In this document: piece by piece, positions 1 through 12,768 of the stretch | How the letters are laid out: the number at the start of each line of letters is the position of its first letter | Position numbering within the stretch: position 1 is the first letter of the stretch | Source: Zygnema cylindricum | Lineage: Eukaryota > Streptophyta > Zygnematophyceae > Zygnematales > Zygnemataceae | DNA: 52,675 nucleotides | Assembly (NCBI GenBank): GCA_037447655.1 | Contig: JBBHKE010000294.1 | Location: forward strand, 230,506 to 283,180 | Direction: 5' to 3' | Translations under genes and position numbers: made by a program | The notes under the pieces: generated by a model | Seen by the model: only the letters and a program-made list of their open reading frames with translations | The model's database searches: none | What the model was told of the DNA's origin: nothing

Positions 1-673
1 TCAAACTCTGGCGGTTAGCCTTCGACTCTTAGAATCGAAAGTTAGCGTTGGCAGTCTAGGTGTTAGGCAGTACACATGCTCTTTTCTACAAAATTCACCG
101 TTTTTATTGTAATTGTGATTATCGCTAAGCGCCACATGTGGCACTTAGCAATAATCGCATGACATGCGATATAGCCGTGGGGCTTTAAAACTGTAACTAT
201 GTGCTTTATGTCACTTACTTAGATTAAATAGAAACTGCAATTAATGCCAAGATCGTTTAATCGCAGTTACCATTTTGGCATGATCTAAGGACTTATCGCA
301 CCACATGCCTTAATGAAAAAGCATGTTGTCACATGGAGCAATGGCTTTAGGCATACCATTAGCACCAAGTGAATACAGCCAGCGTATATCTCAACGCGAG
401 TGTTTTTATCACCTCAGTACAAACGTATTATTCACAAGCGTATATAAGTCTGCAAGCAAAATCACACACTGTCACACTTGCCTATTGTACACGTGTACGA
501 TTTTTGACGCATACAATGTATTCGCATGACAGCGTTGGAATGTGTACACTAATTTGCTAGAACCGTAATTAACGTCAAAGATAAATTAGATTCATTCACT
601 GTATTTCGTGTATCAATGTCAAAATTTCGGGGTGCCGATATAGCGTACAGTACGCTAATAACGATTCACGGTG
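1..673. other. Non-coding, left edge; remnants of TACACCG-type elements
   Basis: No convincing coding region. The right end (about 655-674) carries the terminal motif of the TACACCG element family (ATTCACGGTGTA), directly abutting the complete element that starts at 674. This suggests a second, older copy to its left whose other end I cannot place. The short open frames here have no recognisable protein features. Confidence 0.5.
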
Positions 674-891
674 TACACCGCGAATCGCTATTAGTGTTAA
701 TGTTATTTTTGCCACTTAAAACATCTTTTCTCGTACACATGACGGATTGTGGATCTGACGGTTGCGATTGAAAGCTAAGATTCTCAGCTTCCGATTGGCG
801 GTCTCAAACTTATAATCGGACAAGTGTGTACGGAAAAAAGATGTTTTTAGCGGCGAAAAAAACATTAACACTAATTGCGATACACGGTGTA
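674..891. mobile_element. Palindromic TACACCG-family MITE, copy 1
   Basis: A 218-bp element running from TACACCGCGAATCGCTATTA to TACACGGTGTA. The two halves are near-perfect reverse complements over about 65 bp, including AAAACATCTTTTCTC on the left and GATGTTTTTAGCGGCGAAA on the right. The centre carries the conserved GGATCTGACGGTTGCGATTG block seen in other copies (11485, 35214, 36256). There is no coding capacity. The outermost TA at each end may be a TA target duplication, as in Tc1/mariner-type elements, but that assignment is inferred. Confidence 0.85.
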
Positions 892-1960
892 CAGTACACT
901 GTACAGTACAGTAGCATCGGTAAATAGTATCGGCATACGATTCATAGCGATACGTCTCCTAAAATTTGAACCTTGAAAGCCAACAAATGCTTTGCCGAAA
1001 ATGCAAAGCAAAATAGAAGCCTTCAGCCAGACGGTTGTCCAAATTCCGTACGTTGCTTTTCTGGTACACTACAAATTACGATGACGGGTCGCGTCGGTAC
1101 AGTACTGTACTCTGTAAGGGGACGTGAGTCACGAGTTTCAGATGTTCGCACGTGTGTAAGTTCGTGGGCTCAGCATTTTTCCTAGCCATTGGTTCTCCCG
1201 CAACACCCGCCAACACGCTTGCTTGTCCACCTCATATAGCCGCGGCCATCGGTGCAAGAAAACGCGCAGTTGTAGTAATGCGCGACTGAACTGTGAAACG
1301 ACGATCATTCCAAACCGCGCGGACCAACTTGAGGCTCAGGATTGCGGTACGTGCCGTTTAAAACCGCGCGTCTGTCCTAAGATCCGTCGTTTCCTCTGTT
1401 TCTTGGGCTTGTCCCGATGAGAGGGGAGGCGCACTAAGTTTTGAATTTTGTTTGAAGTCATTGGAGATGGTTTGGAGAAAGTAGTTGTTACCTTTTTTTT
1501 TGACTTTTTTTTCAAAGGGAGAGTGATATAGGATGGTCGAGACGAGGGAGAGAGTATTGCCAACTGTCGTCTGTCTTTTATTTTAATCTTTCTTTATTTC
1601 TTATCGCTGAAACAATATAGGTACACAGCATATTCTTGTGTAAACATATTGTTCACCTTCTTTTTTACTCTGTTCTCGTGCTCGTCTCTCATTTTCTGGG
1701 CTTAATTTCTTCCATTTCCAAGAGAAGGAAGGTGAAAAGGAACGGTATTGTGTTTGTTTTTGTTAAGTAGACTCTCTTTAACAGTCTTGCTTTTCTATCA
1801 GCTCTCCAGACATCTTTTGCTGCCTGAAAGGAGTCATTATCTTCTTTAGAGTTTTTCTCCCTCTGCGGGAGCCTCCTGTCTATCTTAACTGGAGGAGCCT
1901 CGTTTCCGTCCCGTGGGAAGTAGTAGTAAAAGAAAGAGGAAGGAAGAGGAAGTGCTATCC
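892..1960. other. Upstream region and 5' UTR of the heat-shock factor gene
   Basis: About 1 kb with no recognisable protein. The part nearest the gene (about 1560-1960) is T-rich and then purine-rich, as expected for a 5' leader. I looked for clustered nGAAn/nTTCn heat-shock elements and saw no clean array of three, so no regulatory site is claimed. Confidence 0.4.
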
Positions 1961-3986
1961 ATGCCGACAAGAGAGGGGAAGACGAGTCAACAGCCTCTTC
2001 TTTGGTCACACGCCATGGATGTGAATGGCCATCGCTATGGCGCTTCATCCAGTACTTCAGTTTCAACAAGCTCAGAAAGGACGCCGTTTTCCGCTCAGCC
2101 ATTGGATGGCCTGCAAGCAAATGCTCCACCTCCTTTCCTTACCAAAACATATGACATGGTGGAAGACCCTGTTACTGATAGTATTGTTTCTTGGAGTAGT
2201 GGCAATAACAGTTTCGTTGTTTGGAACCCTCCGGAGTTTGCAAGAGACCTCTTGCCAAAGTACTTCAAGCACAACAATTTTTCTAGCTTTGTTCGCCAAC
2301 TTAATACTTATGTGAGCCTCTTGTGCTGGACTCGGCGTCTTATGGTGTATCCGTACGGCCATGCTGTATGCATAACAGCCGTACATTCATGTTGTATCTG
2401 ATATTCATCTGTACTAAGTTTGTACTTGAGTTTGTCCGTGTCTTTTACATGCAAAGAAGACTATTACATCAGGCAAGTTTCTGTTGACATCTTTCAGTTG
2501 GTAATGCGGAATTCTTTCTAGTTGCTCAATGATATCACAGACTTATCGTAGGCTATTGTGCTTTTTTTTTTTATCTGAAACCCTAAGGAAATGCTGTCAA
2601 TATTTTTGGGGCATGCATTATCACTACAGGACAAACAGGAAAAACTTGCTGCTTTTATATTCAAAAAGCCTGTAATGTCAGCCAAGTTCTCAGCAAATCT
2701 TCAACAGAAGGCCCATTTTCTGACAGCTAATTATGTCTATCATGTTTGGATCACAGGGTTTTCGCAAAGTCGACCCCGATCGTTGGGAATTTGCTAATGA
2801 AGGGTTTCTCCGAGGGCAACGACATCTCCTGAGAACCATTCAACGTCGTAAGCCTGTGGCTCAACATTCTCAACCTCTGGCTGCTCAACAGACAGGACAA
2901 GGGCAGGCAGTAGCCCAACCATCAACAAGTTTGACTGCTTGCGTGGAAGTTGGAAAGTTTGGATTAGAAGGGGAGATTGAGCGACTCAAACGAGACAAGA
3001 ATGTATTGATGCTTGAATTAGTGCGTTTACGTCAACAGCAGCAAACTACGGAACGGGAACTGCAACATATGTCTCAACGGATGCAAGTGAATGAACAGAG
3101 GCAACAACAGATGATGCAATTCCTTGCCAAAGCAATGCAGAATCCGAGCTTTTTGGCACAACTGGTTCAACAAAATGAAAATAAACGGCAGGCAATGGTT
3201 CGGAAGAAACGGAGGTTGCCAAAACAGGAAGCAGATTCAGGTAGTGACGCTGGACCAGCTCCTGAGGGTCAACTCATTAAATATTCCCGAGAAAATTCGG
3301 CAGATCCTATGCGGCTTTTCATGCCCTTTAACATAGATTCATCATCACCCATGGATAGTAGTTGCGCAGATTTCCTCAATGAATTAGAGAATATGCCAGG
3401 AGACCCGAATTTGCGCTCATCGTCCACAACTGCGCGACCTTCGGGTGTGACACTGACTGAGATGAATACCTCTAGTCCGGATTCTGTTCCTCCCAATTTG
3501 CCTGAGGGAGCCATTCCCAATGTTGGTATGGACCTTTCTCAGTCATTGCTCGTGCATGGAGCCAAAATGACCCCCCTTCATATGTCGGAAGACTTCGTCG
3601 ACATTGTGTTACCGTCTCCTAGTCAACCTCATCAAGATGGAGCATCAGCTGATCAACTGTCAGTAGGTGAAGACGAGGCAAATTTTGTTGCACCAACTGG
3701 CGATGGTGACATGGCAGCCGGGCTGTCAAATGATGTATTTTGGCAACAGTTTCTGAATGAAGGACATGCACCTGCAAGTCCAGACAACTTTCGTGAAAAC
3801 GACTTGGGAACCAATGAGTTGGGAAATGGTGCAACTAGTCAAGATGATCCGGATGGTACCACGGGAGGAGTTTGGTGGTCAGAGGATATGGGTCCTACAG
3901 ACAACGGCAAGATGGGAGGAGGAGGAGGACATATGGATAAATTGACAGCACAGATGGGCCAGCACAAGCTGGGACTCCCAATATAG
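1961..3986 (+). CDS. Class A heat-shock transcription factor (HSFA type)
   Basis: Nuclear activator that trimerises and binds heat-shock elements in chaperone promoters. Two exons: 1961-2311 (donor GTGAGC at 2312) and 2757-3986 (acceptor CACAG), joining in frame at the conserved site inside the DNA-binding domain ([16 protein letters not shown]). From the ATG at 1961 it has 526 residues. The DNA-binding domain spans about 56-150 ([25 protein letters not shown]). The HR-A/B coiled coil with the long class A insertion is at about 183-259. A basic nuclear localisation signal (VRKKRRLPK) lies at about 265-273. Two AHA activation motifs follow ([10 protein letters not shown] about 443-452, GVWWSEDM about 488-495), then a C-terminal export-like motif ([13 protein letters not shown]). 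An in-frame ATG at 2015 has a better start context (GCCATGG) and would give 508 residues; which is used is open. Class A assignment is firm; the subclass, probably A1-like, is inferred. Confidence 0.96.
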
Positions 3987-6900
3987 TTCCTTCTCTACTT
4001 TTTTCCCATTGGAACAAATTCATATGCAAATCCTTCAAGGTTCATGGTGAGCAAAGTGGGCGCTTACATACCAATGGCTCAGGGAAAGGGTCATGAGATT
4101 GTATTTTTTGATCTGAGTGCCTTAATTTTCATCGAGCGTTTTGTGGTTAGGCCTGTACAGGGATACTTTTGAAGCTTATAAAGCTGCTATTCAGCGTCAG
4201 TACACTTCCCTTTAGTTTTGCTAGTGGTAGAGAAAATGAAAAATACTTTTTTTGGAGGGTAAAATGCGTCTGAGTCTGGAAATGCTGGTTTTGAAGATGT
4301 CGAGGAATTACCTCTTTTCTAGTCATTTTCTTGTGTAGGTAAAATTTGTGGTTAAGTTGCTTAGGAACGATAGAGATAAGGAGGTTTATAGACCAGGGAT
4401 ATTGTACTTTTGCATGAATGTTAACTCTACGTTCGTAATAAGTCTGTAGTTAGTGGTTAGTGGTAGTGTAGTTTGGTAGTTTTACATGGGGAGTCACAGT
4501 TTTTTACAAGTCACGTGGTTCTTGTACTGTTAATAGGAATCTCTTGTTTGTTCACTGCGGGAACCTGCGCTAAAAAAAATGTAGGGAAAAATTGAGTTAG
4601 CTATGTAACCTGTCTTTTATAAATGATCCACGAATGAAGGTGAGGGCGTTTCATGTTTATGTTTTACTTCATGTTTATGTCTATGTGCTTTATATATTGC
4701 TGTGCCAGTTTTCTGATTGGTTTGACTTGATTTGGGAAAGAGGTTTCTACTGTAGGTTTGTCACTTTTAATTCATTTGCGACTTTTTTTTTTGCCGAAAA
4801 TCATAAATTAGTGTTATTAACACTATTTAAGGGAGTGGCCTAAAATTGACAATGCCACTCTGGCCTAAATCAGCATTAATTACTGATACTTATTTCTCTT
4901 CTATACTGACATTTTTTTGCACTAATAGCAATGGCAAGGAAAGATGACTTGTGTGAATTGTGTATAGATGGAAAGAAAGATTGAAATGTGGTTTTGGAGC
5001 GTTTGCAGATGAGTGGCTGAGATTTGGCTTGTCATAGAGACAGCGACAAACGTCCCACCTCATTTCTATGCTGAGACTTAAAACCGTCGAGAATCTTTTT
5101 TACGGCTCCTCCTTTTGGGGCTCGTTTTTTGTGGTTTTTGTTCTCGTTCTGTTTTTTATCGGCTTCAAAAACTTAGTGTGCTTCGTCTCATGTATCAGGG
5201 TTCAGCTCCTTTACCTATTAGATTATTCTGGATCCTTGCAAATGGTACGAAGGGAGTGTATAGTCAAGAAGATTAAGTGTAGTGATTTTATGTATGGGAG
5301 TTTGAATCCTCGGAAATAGTACAAAAGTGGATGTAGTTGAGTGGATTGACCTGTTACTCTGGTTGCGGTAATTTGTCATTAATGAAGATTTGTTGTTTCT
5401 CATCTTTCGAGGTTGCTTTTAAGGTGAAATGTGTAACCTTGTACACCTCATTTTGTAATGTTTTGTGTATAAAAGTTTTAAATGGGTGGGTTTTGATCAG
5501 GAGGAATATGTAGCAATGTTTTAAATTGACGTTTTTTGTTTCGAGAATTATATTAATGGATGGGCTTTTTCAACCTTGACTAGGAGGTAAACATCAACGT
5601 TTGCTGCGTTTTTGCATCAACCACTATATCTTCTATTGCCGATTCAAGATTGCTTATTAATATACTAAAAAAGCGTGTTTAACGAGCTGTTGAACTAGTG
5701 ATTGAGAGTCTGAGATAGATCCTAAATGTCTGCTTACAGTTTCGGATAGATTTGCTTCAAAATGTTTCCTTAATTTTTTTCTTCATTGGAGAAACACTGC
5801 GTACCGAACACTTACTTTCAATTTCTGTTTTGTTAATTAGAAACTATAGTTTTGAAGTGCTAGGACTAATATGAGACACCTAAAAAGCCTCACTGACTAA
5901 CAATTATCTTTGAGAGCTGCATTAAACATCAAGCTGAAATTTTCTCTGCGTGACCTAGATTCCCTATAGATCCTCAAAACTCTTTCAGTCTTTTCATTTG
6001 TTTGTTTCCAACTTGAATGGTTTTTCCATTGTCTGTATTAAAATAGAATCGGTTATTACTAATCACTAACAAGCCAGGTGAAGCAGACAAACTATTTTCT
6101 GAAGTTAAAAATTTGTCCTGGCAAGATTCCGGGAAAGCACATTTCAGTCAGTTTCAAGACTTTCTCTAAAAGAAAAAAGGACTTCACAAAAGCCTCACTG
6201 ACATCCACTAATGTCTGAAGTGGCAAACCTTTAAAGATGTATAACATTCTTTGTTAGTTTGCCCTTTATGGGTATTTGCTTCTTTTGCAATGTTTTCCAT
6301 TTTCAACTTTTCCACCTACCTTTATGTCCTTTCAGTTTCGATATGGAGTCCGTGTGTGCTCATGTAATTTACCATTGGGCTGTCTTCATAAAGCTCGTCT
6401 TAGTGGCAACAAGTTTTAGCATGCAGGTTCGCAATTTTCAGACAATGGTGGACTTGTGTACAAACATATTAGTTGGACAGTAAAATGCAAAAAAGAAGCT
6501 GAATACTACAACACTCTTAGATGGTTCATACTCCATAAACTAGGATTGGCCATTTTACCATTCACTTCAAACTTTAAGGCTGTAAAAATGTCTTTTGAAG
6601 ACAATCAAGCATGAATTCCCTTCACTTTTCATTGTACAAGCATTTAAAAGAGAGGAAAACATCCCTTTCCTTTTATTACATAAGCATTCGAAGAACGTTA
6701 CAATTTACTCAGTTTGCCTAGGTTTCTACAATCTTCACATTCAGGGATCTACCGACAGTGAAGGACAAATAATGACCTTTAACGTCTTCTCTACTGCCAC
6801 TGCCTTGAAACAAAATCGCACTCAAAAAAACCACCGACTCCAAAATCTCTTCTGTAGAAGTTAAAATAATCCATCTTATCTTCTGATAGAAGTTAAAACA

Positions 6901-7225
6901 ATTCTTTAGATTCGTATCTACACCTTTTCCTTCTCCAAAGCCTTATCTTCACCTACCAACGACTAAATGTTCTTCCCATCTTCTCATCCTCCCAATCCTC
7001 CAGAAATTGATCATTACCGACGGTACAAATTTGATTCATTGCCACTGTAATGTAAAGCCAGTTTCTTGCATAAACCGTACCCTCTCCATATACTATAAAA
7101 ATAGAGAGAGAGCAGAAAAAAACAAAGTACACTTACACAATCTATTCACAGCATTCATCAACCGAGGAAGGAAGCCTGAAGAAGAGATGTGACACTGAAC
7201 GCCGAGTGAGTAATGGTTGTCAAAC
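3987..7225. other. Intergenic region between HSF and CWC15
   Basis: AT-rich sequence containing the 3' ends of two convergent genes. Open frames are short and show no family features. A short palindrome TAGTGTTATTAACACTA at 4809-4825 matches the core of transposon-related repeats found elsewhere in the window (9464, 30886, 36171). Nothing else is recognised. Confidence 0.5.
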
Positions 7226-10200
7226 TTACTTCATATACTTGTTCAAGAACTTTCTATGAAAATCACTTCGAATGGTGTCATTGATAAAACGTTTCGGCAC
7301 TTTCTGCTCTCCCCTTGCTTGATTCCGAAATACAACATCATCGTCCCATCTGGACCAACCACACTTCAAAAAAAAGTCAAATGAGAAAACGCCAATGAAC
7401 GAAGAACCCTTTGTTATGGCTAAAATTTAAAAAGTCGACAAATAAAATCTCGTTATTTGGTACCATGATTACATACGACACCGTAACAAAGGGCTCTTCG
7501 TTAGTGTTTTACCGCAAATACGTACTCATGCTACACAAAGTGCTTTAATTTGTCATGAAAAAGGATACAAAAACTAGATTTTTAGCCACTTGACTTTACA
7601 GTTGGGACATAGTAGGAAACCATTCGAGCATTTAGCGATCAATTCATTCCATGGAGAAAAAAAGAACCTCCAGACGAGACACAGCCATACAACTGATACA
7701 CAGAAGTAAGCCTAAGCCTGCTTAAAAACCACAACAATCTACAGTAAAAAAAAAGAATCCATTAACCTAACCTTTTGGCAAGAGTCCAAACCTGCGCTTC
7801 ACCGAGAAACTTCCCGCGTTCAGTAAAGGATTTCCACGGACCATTTCTGCATCTCTTGCTTTCAAATCCTCCGCCTGTAGCAGCTTTTCCTGCACAACAT
7901 CACACCAGAAATTTGATAATTCATATTCCATGCTGAACTGTCATACAAAAGGCTAAAAACAGGCTAGGCTAGAATCATAGTGCTGGTTTTTTGCAAATAT
8001 ATGTAATATGGTGTAAATGGTGCGAAGTAAAGCGCCATTGAATTAGGGTGGATAGAAGCTTACCGCATCCACAGAAATTTTAACCAAAAGTCACACTGAC
8101 AACATGGTTGTTTGTTTGACATGTTAAGCCCATTCTTTGTGCAAAAATGAGGCTCACTAAGACAAGATTTGGCATTCTTCACAGTTGTGCCATCCAAAAA
8201 AAGGAATCCTCAATGTTTCGAACGTGCAACAATTTGTATCCCTGCATGCCTATTTCATCTATGCTGACCAACAACTACACCTTAGACATTGTAAGCACCC
8301 TCATATTAGCCCCCCCCCAATAGATGTACCAGTCAAGAAAAATGTCTTACTTTCCGGAGCTTTTCCTCTGCCCGTTCACGCTTTATCCTCTCAAGCTCTG
8401 CTAAAAGCTCGGCTGTGTCATCTTCATCGTCGTCATCATCACTAAACACCCGCCCAAAAACATGCCTTCAATGATCAATTCAAGACATACAGCACAGAAT
8501 AATGCAGTCTTACCAATTCTTATGCCATAATTTTTCTTAATTCCATTCCAGCGACACTCGGATGTCCTTCATGTTAGCCAGGATGACTACAAAAACATAG
8601 AGAAGAAATTCTTTCATCCTGCCATACAACATGGTCAACTGTCCATGACAGAGGCCAATGAAATGACTCAAGAACCAGAAACATACCGTCTTGTCAGTCT
8701 CCGCAGCAGTATGATACAGCCAACTCCAAACTCCAAACTCCAAAATGGCAACAAAGACATGCTGAGTCAGAAATGTTTTACGCACGAGTGCATTTCTTCA
8801 CTGTGATCCGGAAATAAAAACACATCATTCTGCATACCTTTCATCACTTGCGTCTCTATTGTCATCATCAGAGTCGTCAGCATCTATATTTTTCTTTGCT
8901 GCAAATTCTGGCACTTCCCTTTTTCCTGCAAATAACAAAACACACAGCAGTCAGGCATTCTCGAGTTGTCATTCAAAAGCCTTCAAGGAAAGAATTAAAT
9001 TTCTAAGACTTGTTCATATTCACCTCGTACCAACACTGCAATGGCACATGCAGGAGACATAGCACTATCTTGGCATAAAGAGGTCTTAACTTCAACGTCC
9101 TTCTTTCCAAATCCCTCGGTTTCTTAGACTGCAAGGGCTGATGAGAAAGGCCATTTTACAAGGGTTCATAGACCTAGAAGGTTATTCACAACATTCGAGA
9201 TTATAAGCTGTAAACAGTGAACCCTGGAAGTGAAATACAAGGGTGCCAACCGAAATCTCTGTGATATGTAAAAAGCTCCTTGGTTTAAAAGGCATCTTTG
9301 CGAACTCGCAACCAATTTGCAAAAAATGATTTTCTCTACAGCTATAATTGCATAGCATGACAATTTGACTTCAGCAACACTCAGAACTAGCGCTACACTG
9401 CTCATCACTATTAGAATTTATCACTAATTCGAATTAGTGTTATCTTGAACCAAAATCATACACTAGTGTTAATAACACTTTATCGTTGAGTGGGCCGTAA
9501 TGCGCCACAGTGCAGAACATAATTTAGTGTAGTTGATTCTAAAATAGTGTTAGAACTTATAATTAACTAACTCTAATTTCGATGGGCGGTCACCGCCAAA
9601 TGCTATTAGAGGTAGTGAATTATTAGCGACAACACTTCAGTAGAATCAACTAGACAACAACATGGCTTATTATAGGTCACACACTTAAAACAGAGTTATC
9701 GACACTATTTTATGATTTCTGGTCAAAAAAACACTACCTGGAAAAAGACTGATTGACTCTAATAGCATGCTGAACTAGCAGATAGCCAAAGATATGTTGT
9801 TCTGAACATCCATTTCCTATTTTACAAGTGAAACCGGCAAGAGTGTTCCACGGTCACGACTAAATTATATTGATGCCAGACATCAGAAACATACCTTTTC
9901 TCTAAATGAAGATGCTAAACACAACAGCGTATTAAGCAGTCTAAGCTTGACAAAAAGATGTCTTCACCTTTGAAAACTAAATTCATCATATAAGAAAGAA
10001 AAATTCCATAACTTTTGAGTCTATCACGACTGACAGCTTACCTGGTCCATCCAACCGTAAAACTGTTGCCGACTTTCTTCGATCGTCTGAAAAAAAAAAA
10101 AAAAAAAAAACGTTGTCATAAGACTCGACTGCATTCATAAACTATTTCCAATCCTTTCACAACCAGTAAGTACAAACAACTGAAACAAAATACAACAGAG

Positions 10201-11007
10201 AACCGAGATATGCAAAGTAAATACCTCCATGTTCTTTATCTCGGACAGAGAAATGACGACGCTCTCGCTCATCAAGCTCCTCCCTCAAATTCCTCTTCCG
10301 CAGTTCCTCCTTGCTCTCCTGACCATCAGCTCTGCAACTCCAGCTTCCAAAGAAATTAATCAAAAGAACCTTAAAGGGATTCCACCGGGCCATACTGGTC
10401 CAGAAGACAACAATGAAAAAATTGAAGAACTAGTTGAACTGCAACTGAATCTCATGCTTGTCCTGCAATACCGACGTACGTATATCCTCTCCAGGATATA
10501 AGCAAGTATAATTTTTCGCAAAAAGTGAAAATGTTGCGTCGTACATGTGTGCAAAAGAGAGGGTACGCAAAAAGTGAATTAATTGATTCCTAAATGTGTG
10601 AAAAAGAGAAGGCGTGAAAAAGGGAAGGCATGAAAAAGTGAAATCATTGATTCCTACATGGAAGAAAGAGAAGGTAAGCAAAAAAGGAAAATATTCATTC
10701 CTAAATGCGTGAAAAAGATAAGATATGAAAAAGTGAGATAATTGATTCCTGAATGGTGAAAAAGAGAAGGTAAGCAAAATGTGAAGTTCTTCATTCCTAA
10801 ATGCGTGCAGAAAACAAGGTATGACAAAATGAATTAACCGATTTCTAAATGCATGAAAAAGAGAAGGCACGCATACCTGAGCTTCAGCTTCGTATGGCTG
10901 GCAAGATCACGTGAGGAATACTTCTGGCTCGGACCAAACATTCGTACGCCTCCCTGCTCTTCTCCTCCCTTCGCAGGCGCCCATGTCGGGCGCGCGGCAG
11001 TCGTCAT
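7226..11007 (-). CDS. CWC15: Spliceosome-associated protein CWC15 (Cwf15/Cwc15 family)
   Basis: Component of the Prp19-associated complex in the activated spliceosome; nuclear. Seven coding exons on the minus strand, all with GT-AG borders and matching phases: 11007-10877, 10331-10225, 10086-10042, 8925-8838, 8441-8351, 7889-7792 and 7349-7226. Together they give 684 nt, 227 residues plus stop, close to the human length. The N-terminus [15 protein letters not shown] and [16 protein letters not shown] is diagnostic. Exon 2 encodes the charged helix ([17 protein letters not shown]). Exons 4-5 carry the acidic Asp/Glu run followed by [19 protein letters not shown]. The end has GNPLLN, then [14 protein letters not shown] and [14 protein letters not shown], the conserved tail that binds the spliceosome core. 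Introns hold a palindromic MITE (7396-7505), a TACACCG-related region (about 9410-9660) and a minisatellite (10550-10870). The gene looks intact. Confidence 0.96.
7396..7505. repeat. Small inverted-repeat element in CWC15 intron 6
   Basis: About 110 bp bounded by ACGAAGAACCCTTTGTTA on the left and TAACAAAGGGCTCTTCGT on the right, nearly perfect inverted repeats of about 18 bp. The interior is AT-rich and non-coding. This is the form of a MITE or a hairpin; no target duplication was established. Transcribed as intron RNA it would fold into a stem. Confidence 0.65.
9410..9660. repeat. Degenerate transposon-related repeat in CWC15 intron 4
   Basis: Contains TAGTGTTAATAACACT at 9464-9479 and repeated CACTAATT/AATTAGTG motifs, then CTCTAATTTCGATGGGCGGT, resembling the interior of the longer TACACCG-type elements (17941, 35684, 39074). 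The termini are too worn to define. It lies wholly within the intron between coding exons 3 and 4. Confidence 0.45.
10550..10870. repeat. Minisatellite in CWC15 intron 1, abutting exon 1
   Basis: Six to seven degenerate units of roughly 50 bp built on ATTCCTAAATGCGTGAAAAA followed by GAGAAGG and further GAAAAAGTGA blocks. The array ends at the exon 1 donor (GT at 10876-10875), and its last unit includes the GCGTGCCTTCTC sequence just downstream of the splice site when read on the gene strand. It probably grew by slippage or unequal exchange from the 5' end of the intron. Confidence 0.7.
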
Positions 11008-11484
11008 TTTCACAAACTCCTCTTTAACACGCTTATTGCTGGCTTTGACTTGAAACTCGCCAACAAACTCTACTGAGTTTAAAAAAAAAACCACAGCAAC
11101 CAGGATAACTTTCGGCAATTTATGAAAATACGAAACTGAAAATTCCCTCCTAGCACACTGCTCTCTAGTTTTCCTTTACAGCTTGAGCACTAAGCTGTAG
11201 AGAATTTCACAAAATTTGAGTAAAATCCACATCTACCAAAGTGACTCCAACCTTGTCAACTACAGCACAGATGGAAAGAGCTGTCTCCTGGACTTTGCTG
11301 TAATCAATAGAACTCCAAGCATAGCTACTGAATGCGGAAACTGTGTCAATATTTATCAATAGTATGTGCGCACAGTATTATACGGACGTCGAAGTTTTCC
11401 GTGCGTAAATTCGTTTGAATTGAAGCATCGAACACGTGTTCTCGCACTTTTAATGCCGCAAAGGGCGCAACCACTCGAAACTGG
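11008..11484. other. CWC15 upstream region
   Basis: Promoter and 5' UTR side of CWC15. No protein or clear regulatory motif is recognised. It ends at a complete TACACCG-family element. Confidence 0.35.
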
Positions 11485-11705
11485 TACACCGTGAATCGTT
11501 ATTAGTGCTGATGTTTTTTTCGTCTCTTTAAACATCTTTTCTCCGTACACAAATGTCGGTTCTTAGCTTTGACGGTTGCGATTGAAAATAAAGATCCTCA
11601 TCTTCCGATTGACGGTCTCAAATTGAAAAATGGACAGGAGTGTACGGATAAAATATGTTTTAAGTGGCGAAAAAATTACTAACACTAATAGCGATACACG
11701 GTGTA
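11485..11705. mobile_element. Palindromic TACACCG-family MITE, copy 2
   Basis: A 221-bp element from TACACCGTGAATCGTTATTA to CGATACACGGTGTA. The left arm carries AAACATCTTTTCTCCGTACAC and the right arm its reverse complement; the centre has TTTGACGGTTGCGATTG. Same family and near-identical length to copies at 674 and 35214. No coding capacity. Confidence 0.87.
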
Positions 11706-12149
11706 CCAAGAGCCATACAGTAAACTGAAAAGTGCGCGACGCGTGGAAACGCTATATCTGGAGAAACAGTATTCCGATCGTACTAAATACATTCGAACTC
11801 GTACAGTATATGAAAAACATTGCAAAATATTGCTACAGTACAGTACCGCATATTAGCTTCTCGGCTGCCTTCATTCTGTGATTCTGTTTGGCAACCTAGC
11901 CCAGCCTTAACCTAACCTAGCCTAGCCTAGCCAGTAGCCAGGGCAGTCTGAGTAGTACTCGGCCCAGTACACATACAGGTGGTGCCCTGGGCAGCCAGCA
12001 GACGACGCCTCAGGTCGAAGCAAAAGGGAAGCGCACGGCGGCAGCTTGGAAGCAATTCGCGCCGATGATATGTTGGCGCTCGGCAAATGGAAAGGCTGCG
12101 AAAGAAATCAAAAATGTTGGAAGGAGGATGCTTAGCGGGTGAGTGTTTC

Positions 12150-12415
12150 CCTCTCCTTCTCCCTCTTCCTCTCCCTCTCCCTCTTCCTCTCTCTCCCACT
12201 CTCCCTTTCTCCCCTTCTCTCTCCACCTCTCTCTCTCCCTCTCTCTCCTCTCTCTCCCCCCTCTCTCACTCTCTCTCTTTCGCTTTCTCTCTCTATCTCT
12301 CTCTTTCCCTCTCTCTCTATTGCTCTCTCTCTTCCTCCCTTTCTCTCTTTCCCTCTATCTCTCCCTTTATCACTCCCTCTACCCTTCCTCGATCCCTCCC
12401 TCTACCCCTCCTAAA
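12150..12415. repeat. CT-rich microsatellite tract
   Basis: About 265 bp of CTCTCTCCCT-type low-complexity sequence. It generates long apparent open frames of Ser/Leu/Pro in all three frames, none of which is a gene. It is followed at 12416-12700 by an A-rich tract with AAAATAAA runs. Confidence 0.95.
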
Positions 12416-12710
12416 AAGCGGACATTAGAATAAAATGGACATGAATAAAAGGGAAGAAGAATAAAAACTGCATAAAATCGAAAAAGAAAAAAATCAAAAC
12501 AAAAAAAAAATGAAATCCGAGGAAAACAAAAACCGATTGAAACAAAATGAAATAAAACGAAAAAGAAAAAACTTAGAAATTAAATACAAAAGAAACGAAA
12601 TAAGACGAACAAAATGAAATAAAAAGTAAATAAAAAAAATAAAATAAAATAAAATAAAAACATATACTGACTTTAGTCCAATAAAAGAGAGATTGAGAGA
12701 GAGATGGGGG

Positions 12711-12715
<5 letters not shown>

Positions 12716-12768
<53 letters not shown>

